Made by a program: the position numbers and the translations under genes
Shown: positions 1-11,020 of the stretch, in pieces
How positions within the stretch are numbered: position 1 is the stretch's first letter
How the letters are laid out: each line of letters opens with the position of its first letter
Origin: Vanessa cardui
Taxonomy: Eukaryota > Arthropoda > Insecta > Lepidoptera > Nymphalidae
Assembly: GCF_905220365.1 (NCBI RefSeq)
Contig: NC_061143.1
Location: 7,874,001-7,938,000 of the forward strand
Direction of reading: 5' to 3'
Length of the DNA stretch: 64,000 bases
Notes under the pieces: model-generated
Database searches by the model: none
What the model saw: only the letters and a program-made list of their open reading frames with translations
Told to the model about the DNA's origin: nothing

Positions 1-1333
1 GGTAACAATTTAGAACATCTTTACATTTAAACAGTGGTTTTTACTAACACAAAGAGTTTGTGTTAGTAAATGAGTGGATGGTACCTACCCAGACGGGCTT
101 GCACAAAGCCCTACCACCAAGTAAAATGGTTTAAAAAAAAAAAAGATTTATCGATATTCAATAAACCTCAAGAAGATAGATAAGTTCTAATTAAGTTGGC
201 ATGTGAAACCACAGATACGAAATCAAAACTAATAAAAAATATGATAAATAAATAAATTGATGTATGTATATAAAACCTTATTTCCTCCTACTTCTAATAT
301 GGTGCCAACACTTCACGTGTAATGATTATTAATCACAATTCGAATACATTGATCGGATATCTTTGAACATCGATGCTAGCACGCTGTACAAGAATAAACC
401 GCCAAATATAGTTTTAACGTGTATACAGCTGTGTTTATTTTAAAATCAATAAACAGAGATGACATTTAAATGAATTTATTATTATATTAATACACTAAAG
501 CAGCTCAGATTCCGAGATATACTTAAATTTCGTTTGAAAGCAAATTGAGATTTTTCTATATATGTAATATAATATATGTAATTTTGGTTTATTATTTTAA
601 AAATGGAACAAATTTATACCCACTGATTTGAATTACTTTCCAAATTCCTATATTGGCTGTCGATAATCTTCTCATTGACAAGCAGTAAGTAATTGTAAGC
701 CATTATATGTAAATCAATATACAGCTGTTGATTTTATTTAATGTTTATTATCGCAATTCCCCAACGCACAACAAAACAAATAAATATTAATATCAGACAA
801 ACTTTATGGATCAACCTGTAGGGTTGGTGTGCGGGCGCGGCTAACAATAAAACATAGTGATTAATTTATCGACTCCGGCGCAGCTAACGAGGGATTTGGG
901 GTCACCTCAGTACGATTTGTATCTACCGGCAAGTTTTGTATGAGAAAAATCGGGCGCTTAGATATTATTGATTCTGTTAGGTATTCGTTAAATTCTATTA
1001 AGATTTAATAATATTATTCATAAATAATAGTTATTAATTATAGTATTAGTAAAATAAAGATGAATCTTTGAAATTCGAAGTTATTTGAATTCGTTCATAG
1101 TTCGATTTTTAAATGCTATTTGTCCGGAACTAGATATTTAATTGCAGTTAGTATTAAATATACAATCATAAAAAAAATATAAGACGTTTTTTTTAAATGG
1201 TAATATTTTTTAGCTGCTTTTATTTTTATTAATCTATGTTTCTTTATATCGCAAACAATAAAAAAGTTAAAAATTATTATAGACATTAAATTTAGGAATG
1301 AATCATTCAAACTAGTATTGCTAATTTACTTAC
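1..1333. other. intron of dysfusion, downstream of the PAS exon
   Basis: Apart from the repeat fragment at 70-125 I see no gene. A somewhat GC-richer patch at about 820-950 has no coding frame or splice borders. The following dys exon must be before the window. Confidence 0.6.
70..125 (-). repeat. fragment of the 285-bp interspersed repeat (family B)
   Basis: This piece matches the 5' end of a short repeat, called family B here, seen many times in the window. Its plus form begins CTTGGTGGTAGGGCTTTGTG and ends with CAGGTGGCCCATATGCTCGT followed by an A-rich tail. Only the first 56 bases are present here. Confidence 0.7.
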
Positions 1334-1423
1334 CATGGAATGTCCAAGATATTCAGCTGCGTTGTCTGATATGTACAGCAGTTTCCCATTCTGAGTCATC
1401 ATCATTAGGAAACCGTTTAGTGC
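1334..1423 (-). CDS. dys: dysfusion PAS-domain exon (partial gene)
   Basis: This 90-bp internal exon encodes 30 residues, from ALNGFLMMM through TQNGKLLYISDNAAEYLGHSM. That is the start of a PAS-A domain as found in dysfusion and its vertebrate relative NPAS4, where a GKLLY(I/L)S core is followed by an (E)(Y/H)LGHSM turn. The acceptor is a T-rich tract ending in ACAG just above 1423, and the donor is GTAAGT just below 1334. Both borders are phase 0, which matches the end of the exon at 5052-5113. Dysfusion is a nuclear transcription factor that pairs with a Tango/ARNT-type partner; in Drosophila it acts in tracheal fusion cells and leg joints (family knowledge). The rest of PAS-A, PAS-B and the C-terminus must lie before position 1. 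I am confident of the exon and of the family. Confidence 0.9.
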
Positions 1424-2267
1424 CTGTAAAAAACATTATACTATGAAAAAACTGTTACGACAATGTATCGTTAGAAAAAAGCTAATATTTTTACAGACTT
1501 GATAAAAAATCTTTAAAAATTATACGTTAAGTTAAAACTAAATAATTTGCTACTTTTTATACGGAAACATGATTCTGCGCTGCTACCGAGTAATATTTTT
1601 GGAAACTCCATACGATTATAGTATATTTGGAAGTTTATTATTTAAATATTTAGGCAATGTGATAACACATTGCATAAATATTATGTCAGGGTAGCTATTG
1701 CTACCTAAACTACAGTAGGTATATAAGTATATATGTATAGTTAGTATATAGGGCAAAGTTTATTGTAAACACAATATGCCAGTTTCCATTAAATTAAGGA
1801 TTAACAAGGAGTAATTTGTAGATCAATGACTGATTTTGTACTCATTATGAATTTTTATGAAGTTTATTGGTTTGTGGAAACCTGATATATTATTTCAATA
1901 ATTTTAATAATACTTTTTATAAGTTTTCTTTTCATTATTTTATATGAGACAAATAAACTAAATCAAATAAAAAATATAGGTCAATTTATCGAATCGAACC
2001 ATAAAATTAATAAAACAATTTATGTTTGTGTAAACCTTATTGCAGTTATGATACACAATAAGTTACAATCAAATATTCAAATGCCAGGTTTCACTTTCAT
2101 AATACTAGAAACGATATAGGCATTGTGAGCCTGCTATTATAATAAACTGTGATAATCTACGATAAGGGCGACTCCACAATACGTTTGCACGTACATTAAA
2201 ATGATAGTATCAATATCGTGTATGTCAACTGCTTTAGATATTTTTCACTGTTTCATATATGATAGTA

Positions 2268-2550
2268 GCCGAGATGGTCCAGTGGTTAGAACGCGTGCAT
2301 CTTAACCGATGATTGCGAGTTCAAACCCAGGCAAGCAAAACTGAATATTTATGCTTAATTTGTATTCATCTCGTGCTCGGCGATGAAGGAAAACATCGAG
2401 GAAACTTACATGTGTCTAATTTCATAGAAATTCTGCCACATGTGTATTCCCTCAACTCGAATTGGAACAGCGTAATGGAATATGTTTCAAACCTTCTCCT
2501 CAAAGGGAGAGCAGGCCTAGCACTGGGAAGTTTACGGGCTGTTTTATTAT
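2268..2550 (+). mobile_element. tRNA-derived SINE (family S), near full length
   Basis: The head GCCGAGATGGTCCAGTGGTT and the B-box-like GAGTTCAAACCC resemble a tRNA gene. The shared SINE body follows (CTCGTGCTCGGCG, GAAGGAAAACATCG, GGAACAGCGT, CTCAAAGGGAGAG) and ends in GGGAAGTTTACGGGCTGTT. The same order recurs at many places in this window. I recognise the family as typical of butterfly genomes. Confidence 0.88.
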
Positions 2551-3329
2551 AGGTATAGCTATATTGATAAGGGACTGTTTTTAAGATGTAATTCGTACAC
2601 TCAACGAACTTAGCTTAGATTATTCATTATTATATTTTTCATAGTTTTTGTTTTCAAATAAAATATGCAGGTGAAATGACCCATGAGTCTGATGATCCGT
2701 GCTCAACACCGCTCATGGGTACTGGCGTTTTTAGAAATGTAACCTATTAAATATATTGCAATATTACTAAAAGTATTGGTTCAAAATGCATGCATATTTA
2801 CATTTGTTCCTTTACTATACCTATGATTAAGTAAAACTTTCATATTTATTTATTTATTTGAGATTCACCAGTGGTAAATACATCAACACGTACAAAGGTA
2901 TACAATTTTAATACAACTTAAAAGTAAATGCATTACCTATTAAGGTGAATAAAACTTGCTAAGATACAGTTGGAGATGACAAACTTACAAATAATAAATA
3001 AATTGGATTCAATAGTTTTTTAACCAGTTCGTGAAAATATATCAAACCTCTTTCAACATTATCTTATATACTGAAAGCGTGATACTTTTATATTAAATTG
3101 TAATCCATACTAAGTTAGTGTAAAAAACAACACTTCAATTCATAAGCTATACCATTACGTTACAGATATCTTCGAATAGTTAAGTTAGAATCGCGTTATG
3201 TTTCGACTATCTTACTGTTCATACGATTGTGTGAATTAGAGCCCCACAGTTAAACTTGCATCTAGATATATCACGATTTATCTAAGGCCATTTGGTTTCA
3301 TGAAACCGTTTCCTTCACATATATAGTAT

Positions 3330-3540
3330 ACTAGCAGTTGTCCCCAGTTTTGTTCGCTACGTATTAAGGTATTGCTAGGTAAAAAAAGCCTAGCCTATCT
3401 CCTATTTTGGAGTTCATGTTGTTTTTGGAGTTGTTTTATACGAAATTTCATGAAATTCGGTTCTGCGGTTTGGTCGTGAATGCGACAGACAGACAAAGTT
3501 ACTTTCACATTTATAATATTATACATAAATATAGTAGGTT
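3330..3540 (+). repeat. non-LTR retrotransposon 3' tail
   Basis: It opens with ACTAGCAGTTGTCCCCAG and contains AAATTTCATGAAATTCGGTT, then GCGACAGACAGACAAAGTTA and a TTTATAATATTAT end. This is the usual layout of a very common lepidopteran LINE/SINE 3' tail. A similar unit lies in the opposite direction at 3681-3857. Confidence 0.6.
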
Positions 3541-3631
3541 TATTCCAACATAATTCCAGTGGACCAGCACAAAAAAATTCACTATAAGGAATGTTTCTTT
3601 TTTAAGGATCGACGGATACAAATGAGTTGAG

Positions 3632-3652
3632 TTGAGTTGAGTTGTTGAGTTT
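3632..3652 (+). repeat. GAGTT microsatellite
   Basis: Four GAGTT units in tandem with an imperfect fifth. Confidence 0.8.
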
Positions 3653-3680
3653 TAAGAGATAGTATACGTAACAAACAAAA

Positions 3681-3857
3681 TAAATCTATACTAAAATTAT
3701 AAATGCGGAAATAACACTGTTGCTTCACGTCCAAAATACTGAACCATATTTTATGTAATTTTTCATGAAGGAAGCTGGATTCCGAAAAAATGAAATAAAC
3801 TAATTTTGATGCCTAACCCTATAAACGTGAGCAAAGCCGTAGTCGACAACTAGTATA
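3681..3857 (-). repeat. non-LTR retrotransposon 3' tail, inverted neighbour
   Basis: On the minus strand this starts ACTAGTTGTCGACTACGGC and ends in TTTATAATTTTAGTATAGAT. The middle carries a degraded TTTCAT...TTCGG type block. It faces the copy at 3330-3540, forming a loose inverted pair. Confidence 0.5.
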
Positions 3858-5051
3858 TCATAAGAGGAAAGTCGAAAACCAATGCAGCGCTGGAAGTGTT
3901 AGTCGAATGTTCATAGTTTTGATCCAGCTCGTGACAAATCGGTACTGGCTATACGTGTTATAATGGTTTGATACTTGTATTGCCGCTCCTGATACTGGGG
4001 TTATCCTACAGAGGTCGTTATGTTTAAGGCATACTGAATACAATCTTAGTAGTAGTCATTTTTACCTAGACATATATTGGTAAAATTTAAAGAAACATTT
4101 TAGTATAAAAAAATTTGCTAGACTCAAATTTCGAAATCGGGAATTTGCTTATTAAATAATATTGTAAATATATTTATAGTTTTAATTAAAAAAATTCAGA
4201 GCTTTTTGCGATAATAATTTCAAATATAAATAGAAATTACGAAATAGAATATAATCATAGATATTAAATCTAATTTACTAACTTTATACTCAATAAATTA
4301 ATTAAAAACTCACGTTTATATGTTAAACAAGAATATAAGTTGTTTTTATTTGTAAAAATATTTCAAATTTAACTAAGGACCTTAAATCGGAATTAATGAG
4401 TGGTTTCGAAACGTCACGCCCATTTAATAACGTAGTTTACTGGAATTGAAATAAATGTGCACTAGCTTTATCCCTTTCTTTTGTACCGCAAACTAATTTT
4501 GAAGAGAGAGATGACGAATGATGAAGAGTACCAATTTGTATAACACAATGCAGCGTGGGAAACGGTAAGATCTTTAATGTTTCGTATTTTTAACGTGTAA
4601 TTGTGTTCTTTGAGAACTAATTTACGCATTTAAATGTTTTATATAAAAGTATGATTAATAATAACTAATTTTGTATATATTTATAATAAAAATTAAAAGA
4701 TTAAAATGTTATATACTTTCATTCATATTGTTTTGCTATCGTTACCGAGGTTATTAAAGAATAGTTATTATTTTTGGGTCTATTGTAAATATAACATTTT
4801 TTTAATTAATTTCAATAAATCAACAACGAAAAAGTGTTAAATTTCTAAAATTCAAGTACTAATAATAATTTAAATGATCGCATCCGAACGGACAAATTAT
4901 TTTTCTGATAAAATGCAATTATTAAATATGTAAATTATTATATATATTGGCTCGATATATTCCAATATTGTCAAGCAAGTCGCAAAGATTGGCTTAAATA
5001 ATGTAATGAGCTACATTGTTATACTACTGACTAATATTATATTCATCTTAC

Positions 5052-5113
5052 CTTCGAAAATCCGAAGTTGGGAGCGTTTGAAGACTGTTGGTTGATATCA
5101 AAGCGTTTGAAAA
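5052..5113 (-). CDS. dys: dysfusion linker exon between bHLH and PAS-A
   Basis: A 62-bp exon whose first two bases finish a valine codon begun by the G that ends the bHLH exon. It then reads FKRFDINQQSSNAPNFGFSK and stops at a codon boundary. The acceptor is TTTTGTTTACAG and the donor is GTAAGA. The phases fit both neighbours exactly, so the joined protein reads bHLH, then VFKRFD..., then the PAS segment ALNGF, without a frame break. Serine- and asparagine-rich linkers between the helix-loop-helix and PAS-A are normal for bHLH-PAS proteins. The exon is too short to be recognised alone; the call rests on phase, order and position, roughly 28 kb downstream of the bHLH exon and 3.6 kb upstream of the PAS exon. 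Confidence 0.85.
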
Positions 5114-6167
5114 CTGTAAACAAAACAGAAAAGATTTCATTACTAATTTTCATTGCATAAATTTTTTTTTCGAATTAAAAAAGACGCAAAACATTTGAGT
5201 TGCTTAAAATCCGAAGATATAATTCGCTTTAATACTAAACACTTACTGAACACTTTACTTATAAATGTGAATACAATTAATTATATAAATGAACTATTTC
5301 CACCTATAAAACTTTTTGTTAGTTCTCTTTATTACACTTATATATATTAAGTGTTTAATGTTCATATAAAGTTTATCGATATTGCTGCTCTTATACAACA
5401 CTAGTAAGCTGTACTTGTATATATCGAAACTATCAGTATTAAGAAATGTTATATTTGTATGTAATTTAACATGTTGATATCGGAATTAGTTGCAAGTAAC
5501 TTTCTAAGCACCTAACGACAAGATAGTCATTTCATCTCGATTCTCGAAAGCGATATCGTTGAAATTACGTGTGTACCGTGTATTGTCATTTAGCGAGAGA
5601 TTACACACCCACGGGTTGTGTCCATAAAACAGTTAATACGAACATAATGCGTTCGGCATCGATAAGAAATTGTAGCGTTGCCGTTCAAAGTGAAATGCCA
5701 CTTCAAAGGTATTTACACACTCGGCTAAATGTAAATGTTATACTGTTTTAAATGTAAATATTACTGTTTTTAGTTTTAATGCTATATTTAGTATTAGCTG
5801 TGCGAAAAGTTATTGTTTTTGCCTAAGTTACTCCTTAATATATTAGCTGTTTATCAGTGAAGATGTCGTCAAAATCGTTTCAGCTATTCCAGAGATTAGC
5901 GCGCACCAATAGACAGACAGAAAAGTAAAGTCGTTTGTGTATAACTAACGACTTTACTTTTAAATGTAATTAAGGTGGTGATTAGACTTATGAAAGAAAT
6001 GCCGTTTCCCAAAAAAAAAAAAATATCATCGTACTCAGTTTGACTTTCGTTTAAAATTTAAACTCTACTCTATTTAACACACTATGAATGTTTTAATTAA
6101 AACTGTATTAGTTACATAAGCAATAACGCTGCACCGGTATGCAAACTTTAACGCAATATTGTAATCT

Positions 6168-6300
6168 TACTAATATAATAAAGGGGAAAGTCTGGATTAA
6201 TGGATGTTTGTTACTTAATCACGCCAGAACGGCTGAACCGGCCTTAATGAAATTTGGAAATCACATAGGTTACCTTAAAGCAGTCACAGCTACGCTTGGA
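6168..6300 (-). repeat. degraded LINE 3' tail
   Basis: It has the block ATATAATAAAGGGGAAAGTC, then GAACGGCTGAACCGGCCTTA and ATGAAATTTGGAAATCAC, the mirror image of a common LINE tail pattern. It is diverged. Confidence 0.4.
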
Positions 6301-6782
6301 AACTAATAAATATTACATTCAAATAACATTAAGCCTAATATCAAACGACTAGAAATTCGAACAATTGACAATTTGAGCGGCCTAAGAGGAGATTAAATCT
6401 ATTGGTTCGTTTCGATACTATAAGTATATCGAACGTTTGATGGTCTTTCTTGTACAATCGAGAAAACAATGTATTCGACATTTTTTAGATTTGAAATTAA
6501 ATCTAGTGTCAAGAATCATCAAGATTCCAAAGTTAATTCAATTGGGTCTTATAGGGTATAGGATTGGATTGGATAGTATTTGATTTTAACTTAAAATACG
6601 ATTTCATGAACTAAATATTATCACAATAAATCTTTTCGCGTTCTTATTATTCAATGTCTTACATGCAACTGATTAATTATTTACTAATGTCGAGCTTTAA
6701 TTGTATGTAATATTACTTTAATAATTCTTGATTGAGAAAGTTATATTTACTATTCAGTATTTATATTTTAACCTATTTCAAT

Positions 6783-6862
6783 CAAAAAAACAGCCAAGTG
6801 CAAGTCGGGCTGGCGCACAAAGGGTTCCGTACCATCTTTAAAGACGGTAAAAAATTAATGTC
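6783..6862 (+). repeat. fragment of a GGGTTCCGTAC-type repeat
   Basis: CCAAGTGCAAGTCGGGCTGG followed by CGCACAAAGGGTTCCGTACC is a hallmark block of a widespread lepidopteran repeat. Only about 80 bases remain, joined directly to a SINE fragment. Confidence 0.55.
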
Positions 6863-6875
6863 TGTGGTATGGATA

Positions 6876-6987
6876 TGTATTCGCATTGGAACAGCGGGGT
6901 GGAATGTGTTCCAAACCCTCTCCCTAAAGGAAGAGGCCTTAGCCCAGCAGTGGGAAATTAAAAGGCTATCACTTTACTTTTCACTAC
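6876..6987 (+). mobile_element. SINE family S, 3' part only
   Basis: Matches the SINE 3' half (CGCATTGGAACAGCGGGGTG, CCAAACCCTCTCCCTAAAGG, GCCCAGCAGTGGGAAATTA). The tRNA-like head is missing. Confidence 0.8.
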
Positions 6988-7355
6988 TTTTTTTTTTAAA
7001 TCCCTGTAATTTATACATTCGTTGAAATAAAACGTAGTTAAACAGATGTAAGATTAATTCTCCCGCTGAGTTTACACTTAACAATTTTGTGAAAGGATAT
7101 TGTAATAGAGAATATTTAAACGGTTGTTGAAAGATGCGGTTGAGTTATGCAAGCGATTGATTGTGGTCTGCGGTTGGTTTATTGTAATATAGTTAAAGGG
7201 CGAATATTCGATACAAGTTGTTTGAATTTAGAATAAGTCTAATAACTATTCTAATTATTAGTGAAATAATAACGGCTTATATACAATATATACCGATGAG
7301 TATTATTAGTAAACTTGGTGCAAGTCCACACATACATACATATATGTTACCCATT

Positions 7356-7613
7356 AGCTCAGATGGCCCAGTTAGAACGCGTGCAACTTAACCGATGATT
7401 GCGGGTTCAAACCCAGGCAAGCATCACTATATATATGTGCTTAATTTGTGTTTATAATTCTCTCGTGCTCGGCGGTGAAGGAAAACATCGTGAGGAAACC
7501 TGCATGCGTCTCATTGCTGCCAGCGTGGTGGAATAAGTTCCAAACCCTCTCCTTAATGAAAGAGAAGCCCTCATCCCAGCAGTGGGAAATTTACAGGCTG
7601 TACTATTACTTTT
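7356..7613 (+). mobile_element. SINE family S with target duplication
   Basis: It has the full order from AGCTCAGATGGCCCAG to AAATTTACAGGCTGTAC, with a short internal deletion before the CAGCGTGGTGGAATAAG part. The 9-bp word TATGTTACC flanks it at 7343-7351 and 7614-7622, consistent with a target-site duplication. Confidence 0.85.
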
Positions 7614-8414
7614 TATGTTACCTAACAGGAACCACTCACTTATCATATACCTTTAGTAGTACAGGTCATTAAAAAGCAATACCTATTGTAATCTGAGTGA
7701 ACCCGTCTCGCTACAGCCGAAGTAGAGAAATTCTTACAATACTAATGCAGACGAGAAGTGGTGACTGTTTACCAAGAGGTGGTCGATTTGCCAGTTCACC
7801 AATTTATTTTACATAAAAAAAATACATTTTCATATTTATACATCGTGTTGAAACATACATTTTATAGATAACCTTATTTGTAATCATTATCATTATTACT
7901 TTTGTGTATAATACATGAACATAAAGAAATGCTGATAATTTATTTTTCGCATTGTCAAATAGCCTATTCTAAGATATTGGAGTTCAAAAACAATCATGAC
8001 ATTTCAACGATGACACGAAATAAAACCTTGAAGGTATTTAACATCAATCACAATTTGTTATCTGTGGACATCCGGCACATCATACTAATCGTAATTATAC
8101 AACCGCCGGCGAAATTCCGAGGCATTGTTCAAAAATCGATGTCACTGCAAGCACTTAGGGAACAAACATTGTTATAATTAATCGGTTATATCTATCGATA
8201 CTTTCTCGGGCGGGTTGAAACATCGATAAACAATAACCGAGAGCGGGCACCCGATTATATTGATAAGATATCGAATAATTCCAGGCTCTAATGGACCCGC
8301 CGCAGAGTATAAGGAGATACTTTCTAAACTATCTTTAAAGGAGGATGGATTAGAATATTGATAACTTATAGCTCCGATAAAGGTTATATTTTTTGGTAAT
8401 ACTATCGTAGTCAT

Positions 8415-8417
<3 letters not shown>

Positions 8418-8478
<61 letters not shown>
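8418..8478. repeat. (TA)n microsatellite, about 61 bp
   Basis: Uninterrupted alternating T and A. Confidence 0.97.
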
Positions 8479-8480
<2 letters not shown>

Positions 8481-9446
8481 GATTCGATTAATTCTCATCA
8501 TTTCATTTTAGGACAGTATTTTCGTTACATTGAGATAATTTTTCTGCTAAGCATTTGACTAAGTAAATTTTTTGGTTTGCACTTGTTATGTTTGCATTTG
8601 TAATAAATTTCAATAACTAACTTATAATTTTATTTTAGAAAAATATTATTATTTTACAATTATTTTACACAAATATTATTTTACAATAACATATTACGTA
8701 TTTAATAATTTAATTCATTTTGGTTAATTTTTAGATGTATGTTTGTGAATGAAATTTAGTATCAGGTAATAATTTATTCGGCTGATAATAGTAAAGTAAA
8801 ATTAACCTCATATGCATATAATACTTAAATTAACTAAGTGTGACAATTTCGACGCATAAGTTTTTGATTTTGTATTCGGTTTTGTTGCTTCATACGTAAC
8901 ATACAGCGCTCTACATTTTAATTCATCTGAGCGGCTACCTTTCAAAACAATAATAAAAACATTATCTATGTTATATGCCAATTTATAGTATGCTGTTTTT
9001 AGTTATTTTTAATACAGATAACGGATACGTAATACTCGTAACCGAAATGAAATGATTTAAACAAGCACAGCTGAACCCTTACCTAACACATCCCAAAGAT
9101 AAAGGCTTGCAATTATATCTAATAGAAATCTAATGGTTTACTCGTCTGAATATTAATCTGAGTCAGTACAAATCGCGCTCACGAACCTCTAACATGCTTC
9201 TAACTGATTCTAACGCGCGGTCGAAGGCACTAAGCATTTTGTTATGTTAAGTTTAACGATTACTTTATGCTTACGTGTGCTTGGAGATACCGTGTACTCT
9301 GCTTTGATTGAGTGTGTCATATTTACTTTTGTATATGAAATATTCGACCTTTAAATCGGTTCTAGGTATAATATTAAATATCTATTTTAAATAAGGAATG
9401 AAATTACATATAAAATAATGTACCGCGCGAAAATTTGTTTATTTTA

Positions 9447-9735
9447 CTTGGTGGTAGGGCTTTGTGCAACCCGTCTTGGTAGGTAACACCCACTCATCAG
9501 TTATACTACCGCCACACAACAGTACTCAGTATTTTTGTGTTCCAGTTTGAAGGCTGAGTGAGCCAGTGTAACTACAGGCACAAGGGACATAACATCTTAG
9601 TTTCCAAGGTTGGCGGCACATTGACGATAAAAGGAATATTTACTATTTTTTAAAGTGTCATTGTCTATGGGTGATGGTGACCATTCATCAGGTGGCACAT
9701 ACGTTCGTCCGTATGTGGCACTTTACTATAAAAAA
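9447..9735 (+). repeat. family B interspersed repeat, near full length
   Basis: Begins CTTGGTGGTAGGGCTTTGTG, passes through AACTACAGGCACAAGGGACA and CATTGTCTATGGGTGATGGT, and ends CACTTTACTATAAAAAA. The A-rich 3' end suggests a retroposed element (SINE or LINE tail), but its class is not proven. It has small deletions relative to the copy at 48353-48652. Confidence 0.85.
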
Positions 9736-9965
9736 TATATATAGACTTGAGATTACATATTTATTTCAAATAATAGATTAGTTACTAGATGTAGCTACTA
9801 CTTTCGTTTAAACGAATACTTTTAAAATCAACATCTCAGGTTATTGTTTATAATCAAACTATCAAAGTTTTACACAAAATATTCTAACATAGATTAATAT
9901 GACCTTCTTTCTTGTATAAACATTAAACATTCTAAGCAAAGTTCAATAGCACTGAGTTTTCATGT

Positions 9966-10062
9966 ATTATTCGTCTCGTGTCCGGCGGTGAAGGAAAACA
10001 TCGTGAGGTTAACTGCATATTTTGACTAAGTTTTGCCACATGTGTTACCACCCACCTGCATA
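9966..10062 (+). mobile_element. SINE family S, internal fragment
   Basis: CGTCTCGTGTCCGGCGGTGA, AGGAAAACATCGTGAGG and TTTTGCCACATGTGTTACCA match the middle of the SINE. It lies close to the inverted copy at 10155-10425. Confidence 0.7.
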
Positions 10063-10154
10063 AAATTTGCGTGATGAATTAAGCCGTGAAAAGGGGAAGG
10101 ACTTTGCGGAAAGTTGTGACAATAAGCGCTCATTACAACACACTACACAAAAAT

Positions 10155-10425
10155 AGGCTGTAAATTTCCCACTGCTGAGCTAAGGCGTTCTCTCCTATTG
10201 AGGAGGAGGTTTGGAACTTATTCCACCACGCTGTTCCAATGCGAGTTGGTGGAATACACACGTGGCTGAATTTCTATGAGATTAGACACATGCAGGTTTC
10301 TTCTTCAGGTCTCACGATGTTTTCCTTCACCGCCGAGCACGAGATGAATTATAAACACAAATTAAGCACATTAATATTCAGTGGTGCTTGCCTGCGTTTG
10401 AACCCAATCAATCATCGGTTAGGTT
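10155..10425 (-). mobile_element. SINE family S, nearly full length, inverted
   Basis: On the minus strand the SINE runs from a truncated tRNA-like head (AACCGATGATTG) through CTCGTGCTCGGCGGTGAAGG and GTGGAATAAGTTCCAAACC to AAATTTACAGCCT. The first ~35 bases of the head are missing. Confidence 0.85.
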
Positions 10426-10962
10426 AGTTACATTACACTAAGGATTAAATTTCAATTCAACAAATTTATGAATACATCAATATTATGAAATAAGAATGTT
10501 GAAATTATATTTTTCTTATTGAAATAAAATATAATATCAAATACTGAAAGCCATTTACTTTATTTAATAGTTAACCGAAATAAGGCGATTTGTAATTTAT
10601 TTTATAAACAGTTTAAACTTAAATAAACCTAAATGAGCATTCGCATCGTCATGGTTAAGTTAATTAATTAAGGTTCGTACTATCGTTTCAAATGCGTCCG
10701 CTAATCAATTCTAAGTACTAACCGCTTAAAACCTATCGTCCACCGATGACGCGCTATACAATATTTAATGCTTACGGTAACTAATGTTTTATCAATGATC
10801 ATGTACAGATGGCATAAAAAATTTAAATATAGTAGAATTGACTGTTATTATTGTAATTAGTGATGAATAACAGTTATACAAAATCTTTATGTAATTTTCT
10901 GATCTTCATGTACTTTTAAAAACTATAATCCAGTTGTACTAGTATCGCTGCAACAAGTGTAA

Positions 10963-11020
10963 TTAAAAAAAATGCAGAGGAATTGATAACCTCCTCCTTT
11001 TTGAAGTCGGTTGAAAATAC
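10963..11020 (+). repeat. end fragment of the AAGTCGGTTGAAA repeat (family F)
   Basis: An A-run followed by GAATTGATAACCTCCTCC and TTGAAGTCGGTTGAAAA. The same end is found at 57951-57998. Confidence 0.65.

Larger units (their letters stand above)
1424..5051. other. dysfusion intron between linker and PAS exons
   Basis: This 3.6-kb intron is bounded by confirmed splice sites. It holds a SINE (2268-2550) and two inverted LINE-like tails (3330-3540 and 3681-3857). A GAGTT microsatellite sits at about 3632-3652. The rest is AT-rich unique DNA with nothing recognisable. Confidence 0.85.

Noticed and set aside
8178..8501. 107-codon minus-strand frame containing an IY repeat
   Set aside because: The repeat is translation of the (TA)n microsatellite.
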